Below are positions 34,730 through 43,822 of a DNA stretch of 64,000 bases, piece after piece. Both the position numbers and the translations under genes were made by a program. A model generated the notes under the pieces. It was not told the origin of the DNA and ran no database searches. It worked only from the letters and a program-made list of their open reading frames with translations. The stretch is taken from positions 248,001 to 312,000 of the forward strand of contig CP191518.1 in NCBI GenBank assembly GCA_050516505.1, in the 5' to 3' direction. This stretch comes from Scandinavium ludwigii_A. GTDB taxonomy: Bacteria; Pseudomonadota; Gammaproteobacteria; Enterobacterales; Enterobacteriaceae. The first letter of the stretch is position 1. Each line of letters begins with the position of its first letter.

Positions 34730-34737
34730 GCGTTTAC

Positions 34738-35331
34738 CTAACCCTTCATCCACACCCGAATGCCATCCAGGAACATCTGCGTCGCCAGCATGACCAGAAT
34801 CAACCCCATCAGGCGTTCCAGCGCATTTACCCCTTTCTCGCCGAGCAGGCGTAAAAACAATCCCGATTGCAACAGAATCGCCACCGTGCCGCCCCAGGCG
34901 AGCATCAGCGCGAGCACCAAATGGCTCATCTTATTGGGATACTGATGCGACAGCAGCATCAGCGTTGCCAGCAGTGACGGCCCGGCAACCAGCGGGATCG
35001 CCAGCGGCACAATAAACGGTTCTTCACCCGCCGGTAAGCCGTTGCTGGCGCCTTCGGCACCCGGAAAAATCATCTTTATGGCAATCAGGAACAAAATGAT
35101 GCCGCCAGAGATAGAAACGGTCTCCGCGCTCAGATTCAGAAACGCGAGGATTTTCTCTCCTGCGAACAGGAAAATGAGCATGATAAGCAGGGCAATGAGC
35201 AACTCACGGATCATGATGGCCCGACGGCGCTTAGGCTCGGTGTGTTTCAGTACCGACATAAAAATCGGCAGGTTGCCCAGCGGATCCATAATCAGGATCA
35301 ACAGCACCGCAGCGGAAAGGATTTCACTCAT
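34738..35331 (-). CDS. yhgN: MarC family inner-membrane protein YhgN
   Basis: This 197-residue protein has six membrane segments and the family motifs MDPLGNLPIF (about residues 16-25) and PLAIPLVAGPSLLATLM (about 108-124). It has the length of E. coli YhgN. MarC proteins resemble small-molecule exporters, but no transport role is proven for this one. It is divergent from asd with a gap of about 200 bases and convergent with gntU. Confidence 0.93.
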   Translation of the reverse strand: MSEILSAAVLLILIMDPLGNLPIFMSVLKHTEPKRRRAIMIRELLIALLIMLIFLFAGEKILAFLNLSAETVSISGGIILFLIAIKMIFPGAEGASNGLPAGEEPFIVPLAIPLVAGPSLLATLMLLSHQYPNKMSHLVLALMLAWGGTVAILLQSGLFLRLLGEKGVNALERLMGLILVMLATQMFLDGIRVWMKG

Positions 35332-35538
35332 AGATTGTTCCCTGATAATTGTGTTTCACACGGCCTTTACGCATTGAAAATGAACGCGTTAAATAAGCTT
35401 CTTTACTGAATCTTGCTGGATCATTGATTTTTTTCACTTGCGACTTTGGCTGCATTTTGTAATGTGAGGGATACCCTGCCTTCTTTTGATGGAAACGGGG
35501 TCAGCACAACAGCACACACCTCTGCAGGAACACACGCT

Positions 35539-36645
35539 ATGAAAAATGTTGGTTTTATCGGCTGGCGCGGAATGGTCGGCTCTGTACTCATGCAACGCAT
35601 GGTAGAAGAGCGCGATTTTGACGCCATCCGCCCAGTCTTCTTCTCTACCTCTCAGTTCGGTCAGGCTGCGCCTGCATTCGGCACTCAGCCTGCTGGCACG
35701 CTGCAAGATGCCTTCGACCTGGAGGCGCTGAAGGCGCTCGACATCATTGTCACCTGCCAGGGCGGCGATTATACCAACGAAATCTATCCAAAGCTGCGTG
35801 AAAGCGGCTGGCAGGGGTACTGGATTGACGCGGCCTCTTCGCTGCGCATGAACGACGACGCTATTATTATTCTGGATCCGGTTAACCAGGCTGTCATTAC
35901 CGACGGCCTCAATAACGGCGTAAAAACGTTTGTTGGCGGAAACTGTACCGTCAGCCTGATGCTGATGTCCCTCGGTGGCCTGTTCGCAGAAGACCTGGTG
36001 GAGTGGGCATCCGTGGCAACCTATCAGGCCGCTTCCGGCGGCGGCGCGCGTCATATGCGTGAACTGCTGAGCCAGATGGGCGCGCTGCACCACTACGTTG
36101 CGGACGAACTGGCTAACCCGGCGTCGGCCATTCTGGATATCGAACGTAAAGTCACTGCGCTTTCCCGCAGCGGCGACCTGCCTGTCGACAATTTCGGCGT
36201 ACCGCTGGCCGGGAGCCTGATCCCGTGGATCGACAAACAGCTCGATAACGGCCAGAGCCGCGAAGAGTGGAAAGGCCAGGCCGAGACCAACAAAATCCTC
36301 GCCACTCAGAACGTGATCCCGGTTGACGGTCTGTGCGTGCGCATCGGCGCGCTGCGCTGCCACAGCCAGGCGTTCACCCTCAAACTGAAAAAAGACGTGT
36401 CGATCCCGACCGTGGAAGCACTGCTGGCGGCGCACAACCCGTGGGCCAAAGTGGTGCCGAACGATCGCGACATCACGATGCGCGAACTGACCCCAGCGGC
36501 GGTCACCGGCACGTTGAGCACCCCGGTCGGGCGGTTGCGTAAACTGAATATGGGGCCGGAATACCTTTCCGCCTTCACCGTCGGCGATCAGCTCCTCTGG
36601 GGCGCCGCTGAGCCGCTACGCCGCATGTTGAGGCAATTAGCGTAA
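35539..36645 (+). CDS. asd: Aspartate-semialdehyde dehydrogenase
   Basis: Asd reduces aspartyl phosphate to aspartate semialdehyde with NADPH, the branch point to lysine, diaminopimelate, threonine and methionine. The 368-residue protein has the NADP-binding GWRGMVGSVL (8-17), the active-site cysteine in GGNCTVSLML (Cys136) and the catalytic His region QLLWGAAEP/RMREL-type C-terminal part. It is one residue longer than E. coli Asd. The ATG at 35539 gives the family start MKNVGFIGW; the frame is open upstream to 35446 but unsupported. Confidence 0.97.
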   Translation: MKNVGFIGWRGMVGSVLMQRMVEERDFDAIRPVFFSTSQFGQAAPAFGTQPAGTLQDAFDLEALKALDIIVTCQGGDYTNEIYPKLRESGWQGYWIDAASSLRMNDDAIIILDPVNQAVITDGLNNGVKTFVGGNCTVSLMLMSLGGLFAEDLVEWASVATYQAASGGGARHMRELLSQMGALHHYVADELANPASAILDIERKVTALSRSGDLPVDNFGVPLAGSLIPWIDKQLDNGQSREEWKGQAETNKILATQNVIPVDGLCVRIGALRCHSQAFTLKLKKDVSIPTVEALLAAHNPWAKVVPNDRDITMRELTPAAVTGTLSTPVGRLRKLNMGPEYLSAFTVGDQLLWGAAEPLRRMLRQLA

Positions 36646-36652
36646 CGAAATG

Positions 36653-36682
36653 AAAAAAGGGGTGATGAGTCACCCCTTTTTT
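36653..36682 (+). terminator. asd intrinsic terminator
   Basis: AAAAAAGGGGTGA, TGAG, TCACCCCTTTTTT: a perfect stem with a T run, eight bases after the asd stop. Confidence 0.95.
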
Positions 36683-36882
36683 GTGCCTGTCGTTTTATAC
36701 GTATTAAGTATTTCCTTCATTTTTACCAGGAGTCAGATAAAGCCTTGGCTATGCTTTAAGGGAGAAGTTTTTCCCTTAGGGTGGGATAGCGCAGAAGAGG
36801 ATGCTTACGGGCTGCGTTGTTCAGGTCAAAAAAAGTCGCTACAGGTACTGGAAACAGCGGCACCTATAACAGGATGAATAGC

Positions 36883-39069
36883 ATGTCCGATCGTATTGAG
36901 AAAGACGTGATTAATGCCCTTATTGCTGGCCATTTTGCGGATCCGTTTTCCGTGCTTGGCATGCATTGCACCGACGCGGGGCTGGAAGTGCGCGCCCTGT
37001 TACCTGACGCCACCGAAGTGTGGGTCGTCGAACCGAAAACCGGACGCAAGATAGGGCAGCTTGATTGCCTCGATTCGCGCGGTTTCTTCTGCGGTGTCAT
37101 GCCGCGTCGCAAAAATGCTTTCCGCTACCAGTTGGCTGTGCTTTGGCACGGGCAGCAAAACCTGATTGATGACCCATACAGTTTCGGCCCGCTATTGCAG
37201 GAGATGGACGCCTGGCTGCTGTCGGAAGGCACGCATTTGCGGCCTTACGAAACGCTGGGTGCGCACGCCGCGACCATGGACGGCGTCACCGGGACACGCT
37301 TCTCCGTCTGGGCGCCGAATGCACGGCGCGTGTCGGTGGTCGGGCAGTTCAACTATTGGGACGGTCGCCGCCATCCGATGCGTCTGCGGGCGGAGTCGGG
37401 CATCTGGGAGTTGTTCATTCCCGGCGCGCATAACGGTCAGCTGTATAAATTTGAAATGATCGATGCCCACGGAGAGCTGCGGATTAAAGCCGACCCGTAC
37501 GCCTTCGAAGCGCAAATGCGCCCGGAAACGGCGTCGCTGATTTGCGGCCTGCCGGAAAAAATCGAGCAGCCGGAATCCCGCCGGAATGCGAATAATTTTG
37601 ATGCGCCGATTGCCATTTACGAGGTGCACCTCGGTTCCTGGCGTCGTCACACCGACAACAACTTCTGGCTGAGCTACCGCGAGCTGGCGGACCAACTGGT
37701 GCCGTACGCCAAATGGATGGGTTTCACCCATCTGGAACTGCTGCCGATTAACGAGCATCCGTTCGACGGCAGCTGGGGTTATCAGCCTACCGGGCTGTAT
37801 GCGCCCACGCGTCGATTCGGCACGCGTGAAGATTTCCGTTATTTCATCAATGCGGCGCACAACGCCGGGCTGAACGTGATTCTCGACTGGGTGCCGGGCC
37901 ATTTCCCATCGGACGATTTCGCGCTGGCGAAATTTGACGGCACCGAGCTGTACGAGCACAGCGATCCGCGCGAAGGTTATCACCAGGACTGGAACACCCT
38001 GATTTATAACTATGGCCGCCGCGAAGTGCAGAATTTCCTGGTCGGCAACGCACTCTACTGGATTGAGCGTTTCGGCATTGATGCCCTGCGCGTCGACGCC
38101 GTTGCGTCGATGATTTACCGCGACTACAGCCGCAAAGCGGGCGAGTGGGTGCCGAACGAACACGGCGGGCGTGAAAACCTCGAAGCCATCGAATTCTTGC
38201 GCAGCACCAACCGCATTCTCGGCGAACAGGTGCCGGGCGCGGTGAGCATGGCAGAAGAGTCCACCGACTTTGCTGGCGTCTCGCGTCCACCGGACATGGG
38301 CGGGCTGGGCTTCTGGTACAAATGGAATCTGGGCTGGATGCACGACACCCTCGACTACATGAAGCTCGACCCGGTGTACCGCAAACATCATCACGACAAA
38401 CTGACTTTCGGCATGCTGTACAACGGCACCGAAAACTTCGTGCTGCCGCTGTCGCACGACGAAGTCGTCCACGGTAAAAAATCCATTCTCGACCGCATGC
38501 CGGGGGACGCGTGGCAGAAGTTTGCCAACCTGCGCGCCTATTACGGCTGGCTGTACGCTTTCCCGGGCAAAAAGCTGCTGTTTATGGGCAACGAGTTTGC
38601 GCAGGGCCGCGAATGGAATCACGACGCCAGCCTCGACTGGCATCTGCTGAGCGGCGGCGACAACTGGCATCACGGCGTGCAGCGCCTGGTGCGCGACCTG
38701 AACCTGACCTATCGCCATCACAAGGCAATGCACGAACTGGATTACGACAATTACGGCTTCGAGTGGCTGGTGGTGGATGACCACGAACGCTCGGTATTTG
38801 TGTTCGTGCGCCGCGACCGACAGGGTAACGAAATGATCGTCGCCAGCAACTTCACCCCGGTTCCACGCCACGAATACCGGTTTGGCATTAACCAACCAGG
38901 GCGTTGGCGCGAAGTGATGAACACCGATTCGATGCACTATCACGGCAGCAATGCGGGGAATGCGGGCGGTGTTCATAGCGATGAGATTTCCAGCCATAAC
39001 CGCCAGCACTCGCTATCGCTGACGCTGCCTCCGTTGTCGACTATCTGGCTGGTGCGGGAGGGGGAATGA
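36883..39069 (+). CDS. glgB: 1,4-alpha-glucan branching enzyme GlgB
   Basis: GlgB cuts an alpha-1,4 chain and re-attaches it by an alpha-1,6 bond, forming glycogen branches. The 728-residue protein (same length as E. coli) has an N-terminal extra domain, a CBM48 module (about 125-210) and a GH13 barrel. The catalytic nucleophile Asp405 (RVDAVASMIY) and acid Glu458 (MAEEST) fall at the E. coli positions. I chose ATG 36883 (MSDRIEK), eight bases after an AGGA ribosome site; an in-frame ATG at 36874 is an alternative. It begins the glgBXCAP cluster, and its stop overlaps the glgX start. Confidence 0.97.
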   Translation: MSDRIEKDVINALIAGHFADPFSVLGMHCTDAGLEVRALLPDATEVWVVEPKTGRKIGQLDCLDSRGFFCGVMPRRKNAFRYQLAVLWHGQQNLIDDPYSFGPLLQEMDAWLLSEGTHLRPYETLGAHAATMDGVTGTRFSVWAPNARRVSVVGQFNYWDGRRHPMRLRAESGIWELFIPGAHNGQLYKFEMIDAHGELRIKADPYAFEAQMRPETASLICGLPEKIEQPESRRNANNFDAPIAIYEVHLGSWRRHTDNNFWLSYRELADQLVPYAKWMGFTHLELLPINEHPFDGSWGYQPTGLYAPTRRFGTREDFRYFINAAHNAGLNVILDWVPGHFPSDDFALAKFDGTELYEHSDPREGYHQDWNTLIYNYGRREVQNFLVGNALYWIERFGIDALRVDAVASMIYRDYSRKAGEWVPNEHGGRENLEAIEFLRSTNRILGEQVPGAVSMAEESTDFAGVSRPPDMGGLGFWYKWNLGWMHDTLDYMKLDPVYRKHHHDKLTFGMLYNGTENFVLPLSHDEVVHGKKSILDRMPGDAWQKFANLRAYYGWLYAFPGKKLLFMGNEFAQGREWNHDASLDWHLLSGGDNWHHGVQRLVRDLNLTYRHHKAMHELDYDNYGFEWLVVDDHERSVFVFVRRDRQGNEMIVASNFTPVPRHEYRFGINQPGRWREVMNTDSMHYHGSNAGNAGGVHSDEISSHNRQHSLSLTLPPLSTIWLVREGE

Positions 39070-41054
39070 CTAAACTCACGGCGGGAAAACCGACGCCGCT
39101 TGGCGCAAGCTACGACGGCAACGGCGTAAATTTCACGCTTTTCTCTGCGCATGCACAGCGGGTTGAACTCTGTGTGTTTGACGAAGACGGCAACGAACGA
39201 CGTGAGGATTTACCGGGCCGCAGCGGCGATGTGTGGCACGGCTATCTGGCCGATGTGCGTCCGGGGCTGCGTTACGGTTACCGTGTTCACGGGCCGTGGG
39301 AGCCGTTGCAGGGGCACCGTTTTAATCCGGCGAAGCTGCTGCTGGATCCGTGCGCGTATCGCGTTGACGGCGAAGCCACGGACGATCCGCTGTTGCACGG
39401 CGGACACGATAGCCCGGACAGCAGAGACAGCGCCGCGGTTGCGCCCCGTTCGGTGGTGGTGGATTTGCGCTATGACTGGGGCCACGATGCTTTCCCGCGC
39501 ACGCCGTGGGGCAAAACCGTGATTTACGAAGCGCATGTTAAAGGGCTGACGTATCTGCACCCTGGCATGCCGAAAGCGCTGGCCGGAACCTACGGCGCGC
39601 TCGCCCATCCCCTGATGATTGCCTATTTCAAAAAGCTTGGTATCACCGCGTTGGAGCTGCTGCCAGTGGCGCACTTCGCCAGCGAGCCGCGTCTGCAACG
39701 GCTGGGGCTGTCTAACTATTGGGGTTACAACCCGCTGGCGATGTTCGCCGTTGACCCGCGCTACGCGATCTCAGCCAAGAACGCACTGAACGAATTTCGT
39801 GATGCGGTCAAAGCGCTGCATGCCGCGGGCATTGAGGTGATTCTCGATATCGTGCTGAACCACAGCGCGGAGATCGATCTCGACGGCCCGACCTTCTCCC
39901 TGCGCGGAATCGACAACCGTAGCTATTATTGGATAAGGGACGATGGCGATTACCACAACTGGACCGGCTGCGGTAACACCTTGAATCTCAGCACGCCGGG
40001 CTCGGTGGAATATGCGCGCCAGTGCCTGCGTTTTTGGGTCGATGAGTGTCATGTCGACGGTTTCCGTTTCGATCTCGCTACGGTGATGGGCAGAACGCCC
40101 GAGTTTCGCCAGGATGCGCCGCTGTTTGAGGCGATTAAAAACGACCCCCATTTGAGCGCGGTGAAGCTGATTGCTGAACCGTGGGATATCGGTGACGGCG
40201 GCTATCAGGTGGGCAATTTCCCGCCGCTGTTTGCTGAATGGAACGATCATTTCCGAGATGCGGCCCGGCGGTTTTGGTTACAACAAAGCCTGTCGCTTGG
40301 CGAGTTCGCCAGCCGCTTTGCCGCCTCCGGCGACGTGTTCCAGCGTAATGGTCGTCTGCCGTCCGCCTCGATCAACCTGGTGACGGCGCATGACGGTTTC
40401 ACGCTGCGCGACTGTGTTTGTTTCAATCAGAAACACAATGAGGCAAACGGTGAAGAAAACCGCGACGGGACCAGCAATAACCATAGCTTTAACCATGGTA
40501 TAGAAGGGTTAGACGGCACTCTCGATGTGATTGAGCGGCGACGCGCCAGCGTCCATGCCCTGATGGCCTCACTGCTCTTATCACAAGGGACGCCGATGAT
40601 TCTGGCCGGGGACGAACACGGTCACAGCCAGCACGGTAACAACAACGCGTACTGTCAGGACAATGCCCTAACCTGGCTCGACTGGGAAAAGGCCAACGCT
40701 GGCATGACGACCTTCACGGCTGCACTCATTCACCTGCGCCAGAAAATCCCGGCGTTGACAGACGATCGTTGGTGGCAGGAGGGCGATGGCAGCGTGCGCT
40801 GGCTTAACAAGGACGCGCAGCCGCTGAGTGCGGACGAGTGGCAGCATGGTATTCCGCGGATGCAAATCCTGCTTTCGGAGAACTGGCTGATTACGCTCAA
40901 TGCGTCGCAGGACGTGGCTGATATTGCATTACCGACCGGGGAGTGGCGCGCCATTCCTCCATTCGCCGGAGAGGATAATCCGGTCACCCTGGCTGTCTGG
41001 CATGGTCCCGCGCACGGTGTGTGCGTCTTCGAAAAGGTCCGCTCTGACGTGTAG
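39066..41054 (+). CDS. glgX: Glycogen debranching enzyme GlgX
   Basis: GlgX hydrolyses alpha-1,6 branches of four glucose units left after GlgP has shortened glycogen chains. The 662-residue GH13 protein has a CBM48 module at the N-terminus, the nucleophile Asp336 in DGFRFDLATVMG and the acid Glu371 in LIAEPWD. It is five residues longer than the E. coli enzyme (657). The start overlaps the glgB stop by four bases and glgC follows after 22 bases. Confidence 0.96.
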   Translation: MTKLTAGKPTPLGASYDGNGVNFTLFSAHAQRVELCVFDEDGNERREDLPGRSGDVWHGYLADVRPGLRYGYRVHGPWEPLQGHRFNPAKLLLDPCAYRVDGEATDDPLLHGGHDSPDSRDSAAVAPRSVVVDLRYDWGHDAFPRTPWGKTVIYEAHVKGLTYLHPGMPKALAGTYGALAHPLMIAYFKKLGITALELLPVAHFASEPRLQRLGLSNYWGYNPLAMFAVDPRYAISAKNALNEFRDAVKALHAAGIEVILDIVLNHSAEIDLDGPTFSLRGIDNRSYYWIRDDGDYHNWTGCGNTLNLSTPGSVEYARQCLRFWVDECHVDGFRFDLATVMGRTPEFRQDAPLFEAIKNDPHLSAVKLIAEPWDIGDGGYQVGNFPPLFAEWNDHFRDAARRFWLQQSLSLGEFASRFAASGDVFQRNGRLPSASINLVTAHDGFTLRDCVCFNQKHNEANGEENRDGTSNNHSFNHGIEGLDGTLDVIERRRASVHALMASLLLSQGTPMILAGDEHGHSQHGNNNAYCQDNALTWLDWEKANAGMTTFTAALIHLRQKIPALTDDRWWQEGDGSVRWLNKDAQPLSADEWQHGIPRMQILLSENWLITLNASQDVADIALPTGEWRAIPPFAGEDNPVTLAVWHGPAHGVCVFEKVRSDV

Positions 41055-41076
41055 CGAGCGAGAAAAGGAGTTAATC

Positions 41077-42360
41077 ATGGTTAGACTTGAAAACAACGAT
41101 CCTCTGATGTTAGCGCGTCAATTGCCGATCAAATCGGTGGCGCTGATCCTCGCTGGTGGGCGCGGAACCCGACTCAAAGACCTGACGACGACCCGTGCCA
41201 AACCCGCGGTGCACTTTGGCGGTAAGTTCCGCATCATCGACTTCGCCCTCTCTAATTGCATTAACTCCGGTATACGCCGCATCGGCGTGATTACCCAATA
41301 CCAGTCGCACACACTGGTGCAGCACATTCAGCGCGGCTGGTCGTTTTTCAGCGAAGAAATGAACGAGTTTGTTGACCTGCTTCCGGCTCAACAGCGTGTC
41401 AGCGGTGAAAACTGGTATCGCGGCACGGCGGATGCGGTCACGCAAAACCTCGACGTTATTCGCCGCTACAAAGCCGAATACATCGTCATCCTCGCGGGCG
41501 ACCATATTTACAAGCAGGACTACTCGCGGATGCTGATTGACCATGTCGAAAAAGACGCACGTTGCACCGTGGGCTGTATGCCGGTGCCCGTTGCTGAGGC
41601 AACCGCGTTTGGTGTGATGGCGGTGGATAACGAAGACAAGATTATCGACTTCGTTGAAAAACCCGCCAAACCCCCGACCATGCCAGGGGATGACACCAAA
41701 GCCCTCGCCAGCATGGGTATCTATATCTTTGATGCGGATTACCTTTATGAACTGCTGGAAGATGACGATAAAGAAGCCAACTCCAGCCATGACTTCGGCA
41801 AAGATATCATCCCGAAAATCGTCAAAGCTGGCATGGCATATGCACATCCATTCCCACTGTCATGTGTGCAGTCTGACCCGGATGCCGAACCATACTGGCG
41901 CGATGTAGGGACGCTGGAGGCGTACTGGAAAGCCAACCTCGACCTTGCGTCGGTGACGCCTGAACTCGATATGTACGACCAGAACTGGCCGATTCGCACT
42001 CACATGGAATCCTTGCCACCGGCGAAATTCGTGCAGGACCGTTCCGGCAGTCACGGGATGACGCTGAACTCGCTGGTGTCGGGCGGCTGCATTATCTCCG
42101 GTTCGGTGGTAGTGCAGTCGGTGCTGTTCCCGCGCGTGCGTATTAACTCGTTTTGTAATGTTGATTCGGCAGTGTTATTGCCGGATGTGTGGGTCGGGCG
42201 CTCGTGTCGCCTGCGCCGCTGCGTTATCGATCGTGCCTGCGTGATACCCGAAGGTATGGTCATTGGAGAGAATGCGGAAGAAGACGCGCGTCGTTTCTAC
42301 CGTTCCGAGGAAGGTATTGTGCTGGTTACGCGTGAAATGCTGCGCAAACTGCAGGGCTGA
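41077..42360 (+). CDS. glgC: Glucose-1-phosphate adenylyltransferase GlgC
   Basis: GlgC makes ADP-glucose from ATP and glucose-1-phosphate, the controlled step of glycogen synthesis. The 427-residue protein has the nucleotide-binding LAGGRGTRLKDL (25-36), FVEKPAKPP for glucose-1-phosphate binding (about 192-200) and a C-terminal left-handed beta-helix. Two features stand out: residue 39 is Thr (TTTRAKP) where E. coli has the activator-site Lys39, and the C-terminus ends LRKLQG, about four residues earlier than in E. coli. Both lie at the fructose-1,6-bisphosphate/AMP control site. The start at ATG 41077 follows an AAAAGGAG ribosome site; an open frame back to 40900 overlaps glgX. Confidence 0.96.
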   Translation: MVRLENNDPLMLARQLPIKSVALILAGGRGTRLKDLTTTRAKPAVHFGGKFRIIDFALSNCINSGIRRIGVITQYQSHTLVQHIQRGWSFFSEEMNEFVDLLPAQQRVSGENWYRGTADAVTQNLDVIRRYKAEYIVILAGDHIYKQDYSRMLIDHVEKDARCTVGCMPVPVAEATAFGVMAVDNEDKIIDFVEKPAKPPTMPGDDTKALASMGIYIFDADYLYELLEDDDKEANSSHDFGKDIIPKIVKAGMAYAHPFPLSCVQSDPDAEPYWRDVGTLEAYWKANLDLASVTPELDMYDQNWPIRTHMESLPPAKFVQDRSGSHGMTLNSLVSGGCIISGSVVVQSVLFPRVRINSFCNVDSAVLLPDVWVGRSCRLRRCVIDRACVIPEGMVIGENAEEDARRFYRSEEGIVLVTREMLRKLQG

Positions 42361-42371
42361 CAGGAGCAATA

Positions 42372-43805
42372 ATGCAGGTTTTACATGTATGTTCAGAGAT
42401 GTTCCCGCTGTTGAAAACCGGCGGTCTGGCGGATGTGATTGGCGCGTTACCGGCGGCCCAAATTGCCGATGGCGTGGATACGCGCGTTTTGCTCCCCGCC
42501 TTTCCGGATCTTCTGCGCGGCGTGACGGACGCCCAGGTTGTGGCCCGTCGGGATACCTTTGCCGGACCGATTTCGCTGTTGTTCGGCCACTATAACGGCG
42601 TGGGTGTCTATCTGATTGACGCCCCGCACCTTTACGCGCGGCCGGGGAGTCCGTACCACGACACCAACCAGTTTGCGTACACCGACAACGTGCTGCGCTT
42701 TGCGCTGCTCGGGTGGGTGGGCTGCGAAATGGCCTGCGGGCTGGACCCGTTCTGGCGGGCGGAAATTGTCCATGCGCACGACTGGCATGCGGGGCTGGCT
42801 CCGGCCTATCTTGCCGCGCGAGGTCATCCCGCAAAGTCCGTCTTTACGGTGCATAACCTGGCCTACCAGGGCATGTTCTATGCGCACCATATGAATGAAA
42901 TTGACCTGCCGTGGTCGTTCTACAACATGCACGGGCTGGAGTTTAACGGCCAGATTTCGTTCCTCAAGGCAGGGCTGTTCTACGCCGATCACATCACGGC
43001 GGTGAGCCCGACTTATGCGCGCGAAATTACTGAGCCACAGTTTGCTTACGGCATGGAAGGGTTGCTGCGTCAGCGTCATCTCGAAGGTCGGCTTTCCGGC
43101 ATTCTGAACGGCGTCGACCCTCAAATCTGGAGTCCGGAAAACGATTTGCTGCTGACGGCGCGTTACAACCGCGATGAGCTTGAGGAAAAAGCAGAGAACA
43201 AGCGCCAGCTGCAAATTGCGATGGGGCTGAAGGTGAATGATAAGGTGCCGCTGTTTGCAGTGGTCAGCCGCCTGACCAGTCAGAAAGGGCTGGATTTAGT
43301 GTTAGAAGCGCTGCCGGGCTTACTTGAACAGGGTGGTCAACTGGCGCTGCTGGGCGCGGGCGATCCGGTATTGCAGGAAGGTTTCCTCGCCGCCGCCGCT
43401 GAACATCCGGGGCAGGTGGGCGTACAGATTGGTTATCACGAAGCGTTCTCGCACCGCATCATGGGCGGGGCCGATGTGATTCTGGTGCCGAGCCGCTTTG
43501 AGCCGTGCGGCTTAACGCAGCTCTACGGCCTGAAATACGGCACGCTGCCGTTGGTCAGGCGCACCGGGGGCCTGGCGGACACCGTGTCCGACAGCTCGTT
43601 GGAAAATCTGGCGGACGGTATCGCCAGTGGTTTCGTCTTTGAAGACAGTAATGCCTGGTCGCTGCTTAGGGCTATCCGGCGTGCTTTCGTGTTGTGGTCG
43701 CGCCCTTCGCTCTGGCGGTACGTTCAACGTCAAGCGATGAGCATGGATTTTAGCTGGCAAGTCGCGGCGACGTCTTACCGCGAGCTTTATCAACGCTTGA
43801 TGTAA
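42372..43805 (+). CDS. glgA: Glycogen synthase GlgA (ADP-glucose)
   Basis: GlgA extends alpha-1,4-glucan chains from ADP-glucose. The 477-residue GT5 enzyme has the ADP-glucose motif KTGGL (15-19), the central HAHDWHAGLAPAYL region (about 137-150) and the C-terminal PSRFEPCGLTQLYGL motif (about 376-390) with its conserved Glu. The length equals the E. coli protein. It begins 11 bases after glgC. Confidence 0.97.
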   Translation: MQVLHVCSEMFPLLKTGGLADVIGALPAAQIADGVDTRVLLPAFPDLLRGVTDAQVVARRDTFAGPISLLFGHYNGVGVYLIDAPHLYARPGSPYHDTNQFAYTDNVLRFALLGWVGCEMACGLDPFWRAEIVHAHDWHAGLAPAYLAARGHPAKSVFTVHNLAYQGMFYAHHMNEIDLPWSFYNMHGLEFNGQISFLKAGLFYADHITAVSPTYAREITEPQFAYGMEGLLRQRHLEGRLSGILNGVDPQIWSPENDLLLTARYNRDELEEKAENKRQLQIAMGLKVNDKVPLFAVVSRLTSQKGLDLVLEALPGLLEQGGQLALLGAGDPVLQEGFLAAAAEHPGQVGVQIGYHEAFSHRIMGGADVILVPSRFEPCGLTQLYGLKYGTLPLVRRTGGLADTVSDSSLENLADGIASGFVFEDSNAWSLLRAIRRAFVLWSRPSLWRYVQRQAMSMDFSWQVAATSYRELYQRLM

Positions 43806-43822
43806 TCACAGGAACCATCGCT

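Noticed and set aside
37192..39009. 605-codon open frame on the minus strand opposite glgB
   Set aside because: Long antisense frames are common opposite GC-rich genes with biased third positions. The product is low in structure signals and has no family resemblance, while glgB is certain.
40900..41076. 59-codon N-terminal extension of GlgC
   Set aside because: It overlaps the end of glgX and lacks family similarity; ATG 41077 has a strong ribosome site and the standard N-terminus.
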